Source: an uncultured Granulosicoccaceae bacterium (GTDB lineage: Bacteria; Pseudomonadota; Gammaproteobacteria; Granulosicoccales; Granulosicoccaceae). Taken from it: a stretch of DNA of 8,029 bases. A model generated the notes under the pieces. It searched no databases and had not been told where the DNA came from. It worked only from the letters and a program-made list of their open reading frames with translations. Each line of letters opens with the position of its first letter. The first letter of the stretch is position 1. The stretch lies in contig CALFBL010000341.1 in the NCBI GenBank assembly GCA_937951695.1, positions 1 through 8,029 on the forward strand, in the 5' to 3' direction. Of this stretch, positions 1 through 5,548 are shown one piece after another. The translations under genes were made by a program, and so were the position numbers.

Positions 1-1217
1 TAAAACTGTTGCACGTCTACCCACATTTGCCGGGCGGCCGCGTGGCATCGATGAGCTGTTCAGGGGGCGAGGCCAGTCTTGTCGCCGATGCCATTGGTCG
101 TTATCCCGAATTGAGCTTGCCACCGATACCCGACGCCACCGTTGCAATCCTTAAGCAGCATCTTGGCCAACACGTGTCCAAAGTGAATCCGCTCGATTAT
201 CACACCGATATCTGGCGCGACCGCGAGGCGATGGCAACGGTGTTTGCCGCCATGACGGGAGAATATTTTGATATCACACTGTTAGTGCTGGATTTTCCGC
301 GTAGTGACCGGTGCGACGATGTCGATTGGTTACTTGCTATCGATGCGGTGATAGACGCAAAAAAATCAAGTCATGCGCGCATTGCGATCGTCGCCAGCTT
401 GGTGGAAAACCTCCCAGAACACCATGCCCGAACGTTTCTGCAGCATGGTATCGCGCCGTTGATGGACTTCGATGTAGCGTTCGCCTCCCTGGCGGCGATC
501 GTGAATGCGACGGTGTTCACCTCGCCGTCTCCATCGCCGTCGCTGTGGCCGCCACGGCTACGTGAACCCGCGATCAGCACGACCCTGGTGGATGAATCGC
601 AAGCCAAGCTCGCCTTAGCCGCTTATGGTGTCGTGGTGCCAGAGCATCACGTCGTGCACTCACCCGAGGAGGCCGAATCCGTCAGCGCGTCGATGACGTG
701 GCCGTTGGTTTTAAAGGGGATGGGTGCAGCTCACAAGTCTGAGTTTGGATTGGTGTCGTTGAATCTTAGTTCCAGTCGCGAGGTGCTCTCAGCAGCCGCA
801 GCGATGTCAGCGCAAGCGTCCAGTTGGCTGCTTGAAACCATGGTCGAGGACGTGGTCGTTGAACTGTTGGTGGGGGTGGTTCATGATCGTGCTCATGGCT
901 ATGTCTTAACATTGGCCAGCGGCGGAGTTCTAACTGAACTGATGAACGATACGGTATCCCTACTGTTGCCAGTGACCGCTAAAGACATCGAATCGGCTCT
1001 GGCAAAACTTAGAATCTATCGGTTGGTAAAGGGCTATCGTGGAAAACCCGGATGTGATATCACCGCCATCGTAGAGCAAGTGTTAGCGTTACAACAATTT
1101 GTAGAACACAATGTGCACACTGTGGTTGAAGTTGAGATCAATCCACTGTTGTGTACACCGAGCGCAGCGGTTGCCGCCGATGCCTTACTCTTGACTGCAG
1201 GAACCGATTCATCATGA
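1..1217 (+). CDS. Acyl-CoA synthetase, ADP(NDP)-forming, fused type, C-terminal part (5' end outside window)
   Basis: This is a partial gene whose frame is open from the left edge; fused enzymes of this family are usually about 700 residues and about 400 are present. Such enzymes make an acyl-CoA from acid, CoA and ATP through a phosphohistidine intermediate. The first 170 or so residues match the succinyl-CoA-synthetase-like CoA-ligase domain, with a SCSGGEASLVAD motif near residue 17 and NPLDYHTDIW near residue 60. The rest is an ATP-grasp domain: LVLKGMGAAHKSEFGLV, the GYRGKP motif and a C-terminal VEVEINPLLC, where family members carry metal-binding acidic and Asn residues. The N-terminal CoA-binding domain and the SHT-type phosphohistidine motif would lie upstream. 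A TTG near position 9 is not a believable start because the domain is already under way. The stop overlaps the next start (ATGA), suggesting translational coupling. Family assignment is strong; the substrate is unknown, with anthranilate or another aromatic or carnitine-like acid possible from context. Confidence 0.88.
   Translation, partial: KLLHVYPHLPGGRVASMSCSGGEASLVADAIGRYPELSLPPIPDATVAILKQHLGQHVSKVNPLDYHTDIWRDREAMATVFAAMTGEYFDITLLVLDFPRSDRCDDVDWLLAIDAVIDAKKSSHARIAIVASLVENLPEHHARTFLQHGIAPLMDFDVAFASLAAIVNATVFTSPSPSPSLWPPRLREPAISTTLVDESQAKLALAAYGVVVPEHHVVHSPEEAESVSASMTWPLVLKGMGAAHKSEFGLVSLNLSSSREVLSAAAAMSAQASSWLLETMVEDVVVELLVGVVHDRAHGYVLTLASGGVLTELMNDTVSLLLPVTAKDIESALAKLRIYRLVKGYRGKPGCDITAIVEQVLALQQFVEHNVHTVVEVEINPLLCTPSAAVAADALLLTAGTDSS
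1199..1217 (+). promoter_or_regulatory. Ribosome binding site and ATGA stop/start overlap coupling ligase and hydratase
   Basis: AGGA at 1199-1202 lies 11 bases before the ATG at 1214. That ATG shares four bases with the TGA of the upstream ligase gene. This decides the hydratase start and implies coupled translation of the two proteins. Confidence 0.6.
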
Positions 1218-1996
1218 CATCTCCAATATTCACCGAGCAGGTTGGACACGTCCTGAAAGTGACGCTTGATCGACCCAAAGCCAATGCCATCGATCTTGCC
1301 ACCAGTCGCATCATGGGTGAGACCTTTCAGTCATTTCGTGACGACGATGAGTTGCGAGTGGCGTTGGTGACATCGGCGGGTGAAAAATTCTTTTGTCCGG
1401 GTTGGGATCTAAAAGCCGCAGCCGGTGGGGATGCGGTGGATGGTGATTATGGCGTAGGGGGGTTTGGTGGACTGCAAGAACTGCGAGATATGAATAAGCC
1501 AGTGATCATGGCGGTTAACGGAATTTGCTGCGGTGGCGGTTTGGAACTTGCCCTGTCAGGGGACATTATCTTATGCGATGACACCTCGACCTTTGCGTTA
1601 CCGGAAATCCGCTCTGGCACCGTGGCCGATGCCGCCTCTATAAAGCTCCCCAAACGAATTCCGTATCACATTGCGATGGAGATGCTGTTAACCGGCCGAT
1701 GGATAGACGCTGTAGAGGCGAATCGTTGGGGCATGGTGAACCATGTCTACCCGCACGCGGAGCTGCAAGCCGCAGCCCTACAGATGGCCGAACTGATCGC
1801 CTCTGGACCGCCACTGGTGTACGCGGCGATAAAAGAGGTGGTGCGTGAGTCTGAGGACTCCAACTTTCAGGATGCAATGAACCGGGTCACCCAACGAAAA
1901 TTGCGCACTGTGGATATCCTCTATGGCTCTGAAGATAATCTGGAAGGGGCCAAGGCCTTTGCCGAGAAGCGTGACCCCGTTTGGAAAGGTCGGTAG
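1214..1996 (+). CDS. caiD: Enoyl-CoA hydratase/isomerase family protein, CaiD-like (carnitinyl-CoA dehydratase type)
   Basis: A crotonase-fold protein of 260 residues, the usual length. It resembles E. coli CaiD (crotonobetainyl-CoA hydratase) closely from end to end: LDRPKANAID at residues 18-27, GEKFFCPGWDLKAAA at 56-70, and a C-terminus FAEKRDPVWKGR that I recall as identical to CaiD. Both catalytic acids of the superfamily are present, Glu111 (GGGLELA) and Glu131 (LPEIRSG), at the CaiD spacing. The oxyanion-hole stretch is GICCGGG at 103-109. The segment after the second Glu is VADAASIKL instead of the usual VP(D/G)xGGxxRL. The ATG at 1214 is chosen because it overlaps the upstream stop as ATGA, begins at the family N-terminus and has AGGA at 1199-1202. 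The longer frame from 1151 lies inside the ligase gene. Crotonase fold is certain; CaiD activity on carnitine is less so, since related hydratases act on other acyl-CoAs and no caiA, caiB or caiC is visible here. Confidence 0.88.
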   Translation: MTSPIFTEQVGHVLKVTLDRPKANAIDLATSRIMGETFQSFRDDDELRVALVTSAGEKFFCPGWDLKAAAGGDAVDGDYGVGGFGGLQELRDMNKPVIMAVNGICCGGGLELALSGDIILCDDTSTFALPEIRSGTVADAASIKLPKRIPYHIAMEMLLTGRWIDAVEANRWGMVNHVYPHAELQAAALQMAELIASGPPLVYAAIKEVVRESEDSNFQDAMNRVTQRKLRTVDILYGSEDNLEGAKAFAEKRDPVWKGR

Positions 1997-2051
1997 TGCA
2001 TCTCATATTCGAAAATAAAGGTTCCCTGGTTAACGGACGTTCGGTGCACCC

Positions 2052-3236
2052 ATGCTTCCCATAAAAGATCAGTTTGTGTTACCTGAGGGCATGATTTACC
2101 TCGACGGCAACTCACTGGGCCCGTTGCCGGCTGCTGCTGCTCAGCGAATCGCCGCCACGGTTCAAGATCAATGGGGCCAACACCTGATCACTGGCTGGAA
2201 CAAAGACGGGTGGATGCACCAGCCGGCTGTGTTAGGGAACCGGTTAGCGCCGTTAATTGGGGCTGCAAAAGACACGGTCATGCTGGGCGATACACTGTCG
2301 ATCAAAGTGTTTCAGGCGGTTTCAGCGGCTTTATCGCTTAAACCGGATCGTTCTGTGGTGTTGTCTGATTCCGGGAATTTCCCAACCGATCTGTACATGG
2401 CGAATGGACTAATAGAGCACTTGAAGCAAGGCCATGTGCTCCGTGTGGTGGATCCCATCAACATGATTGATTCGATTGATGAATCCGTCGCTGTCGTGCT
2501 GCTAACGCACGTTGACTACCGCACAGGACGAATGCACGATATGGCGCGCATTACGCAAGCCGCGCACGAAGCGGGTGCCATTATGGTGTGGGATCTAGCG
2601 CACAGCGCTGGTGCTGTGGTAGTGGAACTGGATGCCTGTCAGTGTGAATTCGCGGTGGGCTGCACGTACAAGTATTTAAACGCCGGCCCAGGTGCGCCTG
2701 CCTTTATTTACATCCGACCGGATATCGTCGAATCAATCAACCCGATTTTAAGCGGCTGGTTGGGGCATGACGCGCCGTTCGCTTTCGAAGCCGAGTACCG
2801 ACCAGGCCATGGGGTAGAGCGTTTGCGAGTGGGTACGCCACCGGTAATTCAGATGGCAGCTTTAGAATCGGCGCTTGAGCTGTGGCAGCACCTCTCGATC
2901 CACGACGTCCGTCAACGCTCCATAGAGCTGAGTGAATTGTTTATCGCATTGGTCGAGCAGCGTTGTCCGATGTTAACCCTAGCAAGCCCCAGACGCAGTG
3001 AAGAGCGCGGCTCTCAGGTGTCGTTTGCGTTCGATCACGGTTATGCGGTTATTCAGGCGCTAATCAGTCACGGTGTGGTGGGTGACTTTCGTCAGCCAAA
3101 CCTGATGCGCTTTGGTTTTACACCTTTGTACTTGGACGAGCAAGACGTTCGGTCAGCGGTCGATAAGCTCGATACCATCCTGAGCCAGAGTCTTTGGGAT
3201 CGGGAAGAGTTCCGCGCCATGAAGGCCGTAACCTAG
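2052..3236 (+). CDS. kynU: Kynureninase (PLP-dependent, EC 3.7.1.3)
   Basis: Kynureninase hydrolyses L-kynurenine to anthranilate and L-alanine in tryptophan catabolism; it is cytosolic and PLP-dependent. The 394 residues show the family signature in order: IYLDGNSLGPLP at 15-26, SDSGNFPTDLY at 105-115, WDLAHSAGA at 180-188 (Asp181 and His184 near the cofactor), GCTYKYLNAGPGAPAF at 203-218 with Lys207 as Schiff-base lysine, SGWLGH at 234-239 and LRVGTPP at 258-264. The gene is 55 bp after the hydratase on the same strand, so it is probably in the same operon. The ATG at 2052 is the only ATG, GTG or TTG in frame after the stop at 2031-2033. It has no clear Shine-Dalgarno sequence, and the protein begins only a few residues before the first conserved motif, somewhat shorter than many bacterial homologues. 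No kynA or kynB is in the window. Identification is firm. Confidence 0.95.
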   Translation: MLPIKDQFVLPEGMIYLDGNSLGPLPAAAAQRIAATVQDQWGQHLITGWNKDGWMHQPAVLGNRLAPLIGAAKDTVMLGDTLSIKVFQAVSAALSLKPDRSVVLSDSGNFPTDLYMANGLIEHLKQGHVLRVVDPINMIDSIDESVAVVLLTHVDYRTGRMHDMARITQAAHEAGAIMVWDLAHSAGAVVVELDACQCEFAVGCTYKYLNAGPGAPAFIYIRPDIVESINPILSGWLGHDAPFAFEAEYRPGHGVERLRVGTPPVIQMAALESALELWQHLSIHDVRQRSIELSELFIALVEQRCPMLTLASPRRSEERGSQVSFAFDHGYAVIQALISHGVVGDFRQPNLMRFGFTPLYLDEQDVRSAVDKLDTILSQSLWDREEFRAMKAVT

Positions 3237-3271
3237 GAACGCGAGTCGCGCTCCGTAAACCACCGCCTGAC

Positions 3272-3289
3272 GGCACGAGACCCAGTGCC
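3272..3289. terminator. Weak hairpin between convergent genes, possible terminator
   Basis: GGCAC at 3272-3276 pairs with GTGCC at 3285-3289 around an 8-base loop. It lies in the 80-bp gap between the stop of kynureninase and that of the convergent minus-strand gene. There is no U-tract on either side, so a factor-independent terminator is only weakly supported. Confidence 0.22.
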
Positions 3290-3316
3290 TTACAGGCTCA
3301 ATTTGAAAATTCTGCT

Positions 3317-4090
3317 CTATTGCAGCTGTCGCCAATTGCCGCGGTTGTCACGTTGGTAACTCACTTCTACGATGTTTGTCAAGCCGTTTACTTTCAGAGC
3401 AAACTGAGCGTTCCGCGATGGGTAGCGTCCGCTTTCCAGACGCATCTGGATATCCAACTTAACCTGATTGGTCGACACCGGTTCCACGTCGATGATTTCA
3501 ATCTGGCTGATGGATACCGCGTCGTTCGACAGTAACTTTATCAAGCTTTCAAATTCTCTTACAACCTGAGTTTCTTCAGGTGCGCTGTCCTCGCCGTTTT
3601 GATTTCGGCGGCGTGTGTACTCCGAAGTGTTGTCACTGACTTCGGTCAGTTGCCAGGCACCTGCACGACTCAGTTGATAAACCGCCTGAATGTTTTCTGT
3701 TAGCCCATCTTTGCTACGTGCATTTTGTGCCAAGCGATCTATGCGCGCAGCTTCCTGTCGCCAGTCGCTCGATAAACGATTCGCTCTTGAGCGTGCAATG
3801 GCATCTTGTATGGCTCGTTCATCCGCTTTAACAGTCATTTGAATGTCGATTTCAAAGCGCCCTTTACGGGTTTCCGTTGAGCGCAACAGCTGCATTGTCC
3901 TGACTTCTAACATCGAGCCGGAAGCTTCTGCTAGTTTTTCGCTGACGTCTCTTTGAACTTGCGATTTGGACAGCCCAACTTGTGCGGTCGCATTGAACGC
4001 AAACAGTGCCGTGATAAATAATGCCAAAACAGCCTGCCATCGTGGACAAACTTTCAGCAATGTCAATGAATTCATCTGCAAGGTTCTCAT
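3317..4090 (-). CDS. Exported protein of unknown function with two similar halves
   Basis: I do not recognise the family. The protein starts with a typical Sec signal peptide: a short n-region, a hydrophobic core AVLALFITALFAF, then NATA followed by Gln, a good signal peptidase I site. There is no lipobox, so a soluble periplasmic protein is likely. The start was placed at the ATG at 4090 (257 residues); ATG at 4075, five residues later, is equally possible. The frame is open to 4228, but that would put 46 residues before the signal peptide. After the signal comes a helical, Lys/Arg-rich stretch. The pattern IDIQM...YQ...GAWQL (residues 81-148) recurs as LDIQM...YQ...GNWRQL (212-256), suggesting a duplicated beta-rich unit. 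A charged, low-complexity linker (RRRNQNGEDSAPEE) separates the halves. The gene is convergent with kynureninase and divergent from the Nudix gene, so it is probably a single transcript. Confidence 0.72.
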   Translation of the reverse strand: MRTLQMNSLTLLKVCPRWQAVLALFITALFAFNATAQVGLSKSQVQRDVSEKLAEASGSMLEVRTMQLLRSTETRKGRFEIDIQMTVKADERAIQDAIARSRANRLSSDWRQEAARIDRLAQNARSKDGLTENIQAVYQLSRAGAWQLTEVSDNTSEYTRRRNQNGEDSAPEETQVVREFESLIKLLSNDAVSISQIEIIDVEPVSTNQVKLDIQMRLESGRYPSRNAQFALKVNGLTNIVEVSYQRDNRGNWRQLQ

Positions 4091-4109
4091 CGTGCGGGCC
4101 GTAGTTCTC

Positions 4110-4136
4110 GTGGCATAGTGCTCGCTAACATGCCAC
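4110..4136. repeat. Perfect 7-bp inverted repeat in the divergent promoter region
   Basis: GTGGCAT at 4110-4116 and ATGCCAC at 4130-4136 are exact reverse complements separated by 13 bases, about 20 bp between arm centres. It lies in the roughly 130-bp gap between the divergently transcribed exported-protein and Nudix genes. The spacing suits a dimeric repressor or activator binding one face of DNA, but a leader hairpin for the minus-strand transcript is equally possible. No regulator gene is nearby. Confidence 0.35.
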
Positions 4137-4155
4137 AGATTAGCCAGTTTGGTTA

Positions 4156-4183
4156 ATAATAGGCACCTCGAAGTTGTAAAAAA
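4156..4183 (-). promoter_or_regulatory. Possible sigma-70-like promoter for the exported protein
   Basis: Read on the minus strand, TATTAT (4161-4156) is a fair -10 element, with TTTTTT (4183-4178) 16 bases upstream as a poor -35. It would give a leader of roughly 60 bases before the ATG at 4090, containing the inverted repeat. The poor -35 keeps confidence low. Confidence 0.22.
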
Positions 4184-4220
4184 TCGGAAATTGTGCGACA
4201 ACTTGCCACTCTCATTGGGT

Positions 4221-4739
4221 ATGTTCATTGTGATGAACGATCGACACGGTTACAAACTGGTCCACATCGATGAGAATTGGACAGCGGTGCATGAGGCGAC
4301 GCTGATCTTTGTCTTAGCCTCTTCTCGGGTGCTGTTGATTCGCAAAAAGCGTGGGCTCGGCGCTGGGAAAATCAACGGACCGGGCGGCAAACGAGACGCT
4401 GGAGAAACGCTTCGAGCATGTGCGCATCGTGAGTTGCGCGAAGAATTATGCATTCACGTGAGCGATTCAGAAGACCGAGGTCGTCTTCGCTTTCAGTTTA
4501 TCGATGGCTATTCGTTGGACGTTCATGTGTTCGTTGCACATGAATTTATGGGGACACCGACTGAGACCGCTGAGGCCGTGCCGATTTGGTCGACGCTGGA
4601 TCAAATTCCGTTTGAGGAAATGTGGGAAGACGATCGTATTTGGTTGCCACGTGTTTTAGCCGGTGAGCGTGTTAACGGGCGGTTCGTGTTTGATGGGGAT
4701 TCGATGTTGGCTCACGAGATCCACTGCGAGAGCCCATAA
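4221..4739 (+). CDS. MTH1-like Nudix hydrolase, probable 8-oxo-dGTP diphosphatase
   Basis: This Nudix protein resembles human MTH1 (NUDT1), which cleaves oxidised purine nucleotides such as 8-oxo-dGTP to the monophosphate and keeps them out of DNA. Numbered from the ATG at 4221 (172 residues), it has KKRGLGAGKINGPGGK around 42-57, with Asn52 at the place of MTH1 Asn33. The Nudix box runs from Gly56 through Glu62 to RELREELCI (70-78). The GTPTET and IPFEEMWEDD motifs follow, with Trp135, Asp137 and Asp138 matching the MTH1 base-recognition residues Trp117, Asp119 and Asp120. The C-terminal FVFDGDSML also matches. The Nudix-box Gly is Cys77, and MTH1 Phe27 is Leu. The start is uncertain: ATG 4221 or ATG 4233, neither with a clear Shine-Dalgarno sequence; a TTG at 4149 is too far upstream of the fold. 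It ends 26 bp from a convergent pseudogene. The fold is certain and the substrate very likely. Confidence 0.88.
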   Translation: MFIVMNDRHGYKLVHIDENWTAVHEATLIFVLASSRVLLIRKKRGLGAGKINGPGGKRDAGETLRACAHRELREELCIHVSDSEDRGRLRFQFIDGYSLDVHVFVAHEFMGTPTETAEAVPIWSTLDQIPFEEMWEDDRIWLPRVLAGERVNGRFVFDGDSMLAHEIHCESP

Positions 4740-4765
4740 CAACTTTTAATTAGCTCGGGCGACTA

Positions 4766-5278
4766 TCAATACTCGGGCACTAGGTAGATCTGACCCGGCC
4801 CAACTTGCCAATTGCCGCCTAGAAGAATAAGCCCAACACCTCTGGCGTAGTAGTTGTTTCAACTCCAATTCAGCTCATTACCCGCATCAGGGACGAATTG
4901 ACTGACACAAGAGGGTTTAGTCACATCGCTGTAGGGACGGACCGGTTGCTAGGATGATGGTACCAGTGGCCGATGATAGATTGCAGTCGTCAAACTGTTG
5001 GACAAATTCACAGCGCTCTTCAAAGCCGGCTAGTTCTGAGCGGAAGTCGTAAACCACGTCTTTAAGCCCGACAAATCGCTGGTTTGGAATGACCTCTTCA
5101 AGCAACGGATTGACTTGGTTAATTACGTTATCGTCAAATTCGAAGCGATATCGTGGGTTATCCGTACCTTCAGCGATTGTGCTCACCGAGGTTGCGGAAT
5201 CGATGAACCACCGCACCCAGTCAGGGCTATAGTCAAGCTAGAAAACAGTGACATTTTCACTTTCTTCAAAGACATCAT
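4766..5278 (-). pseudogene. Decayed small lipoprotein gene: two frameshifts and an in-frame stop
   Basis: Three reading-frame pieces join into one protein of about 170 residues. Piece 1 starts at ATG 5278 (or 5275) and encodes a lipoprotein signal: n-region MSLKKVK, hydrophobic core SLTIAL and lipobox LTGC with the Cys codon at 5213-5215, then GGSS. It hits TGA at 5183-5185. Piece 2 is in the -1 frame, readable from about 5212 to the TAA at 4917-4919, and carries STIAEGTDNPRYRFEFDDN, PLLEEVIPNQRFVGLKDVVY and CEFVQQFDDCN. Piece 3 returns to the first frame from about 4948: PYSDVTKPSCVSQF, DAGNELNWS, a TGA at 4859-4861, then NNYYARGVGLILLGGNW and GQIYLVPEY ending at TGA 4766. The two shifts (about 5186-5212 and 4920-4948) cancel each other. 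Pieces 2 and 3 hold three Cys, and the TGA could be a mutated Cys codon, giving a fourth. I do not recognise the family. Base-calling errors could mimic the shifts but would hardly explain all three lesions. Confidence 0.62.
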
Positions 5279-5526
5279 CCCCGAGATAAGGGGCCGATTG
5301 AAAAGGCAAATAAATACAAGCTATGTTTCCTTGCAGTTTGATGTGTTTGCAGAGTCAAAAAATAAGCACTCGGTCTCTCTCGTAACGACGTTAGCGGAAT
5401 TGCAATCGTTTCATCAGCTTCGACTGTGGTCGGAATAAGGCCAAGGGGCGCACAGTGGTATCAACACCACAGCTCCCCGTGGACCGGTACGCGTTTCGGA
5501 ATCGGGGTCTACTCCGAGAGCAAACG
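5279..5526. other. Intergenic stretch with no supported gene
   Basis: No frame here has a believable start, ribosome site and length together. On the minus strand two open pieces look mildly protein-like: one containing FALGVDPDSETRTGPRG (about 5470-5530) and one containing GLIPTTVEADETIAIPLTSL (about 5380-5445). They are in different frames and the first begins right after stop codons. Plus-strand frames over 5115-5438 and 5426-5620 show no family features. The stretch may hold the promoter and leader of the decayed lipoprotein gene; CGGGG directly before ATG 5278 is too close to be a good ribosome site for that codon. Confidence 0.4.
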
Positions 5527-5548
5527 TAATGAGCGCTTTAGCTCATCA
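5527..5548 (-). terminator. Hairpin over the stop codon of the propeller lipoprotein gene
   Basis: TGATGAGC, which includes the TGA stop at 5546-5548, can pair with GCTCATTA around the six-base loop TAAAGC, giving an 8-bp stem with one G-U pair. The stem overlaps the end of the gene. Only a short TTT follows (in CGTTTGC), so intrinsic termination is plausible but weak. Confidence 0.3.

Noticed and set aside
1638..1877. Minus-strand open frame inside the hydratase gene
   Set aside because: Antisense shadow of a clearly identified crotonase; its composition is not protein-like.
4149..4220. Longer Nudix protein from TTG 4149
   Set aside because: The added 24 residues precede the fold, show no family similarity and would fill the divergent promoter region.
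4091..4228. Longer exported protein starting at 4228
   Set aside because: It would bury the signal peptide behind 46 extra residues and overlap the Nudix start.
4754..4778. Direct repeat CTCGGGC at 4754-4760 and 4772-4778
   Set aside because: Only seven bases in two copies; not enough to call a site or a mobile-element mark.
4917..5216. A separate 99-residue minus-strand gene starting at GTG 5216
   Set aside because: No ribosome site, and the GTG lies within the lipobox region of another frame. The flanking frames supply a signal peptide and a C-terminus, so it is better read as the middle of a frameshifted lipoprotein gene.
5115..5438. Plus-strand open frame of 107 residues
   Set aside because: It overlaps the stronger lipoprotein evidence on the other strand and shows no recognisable motif.
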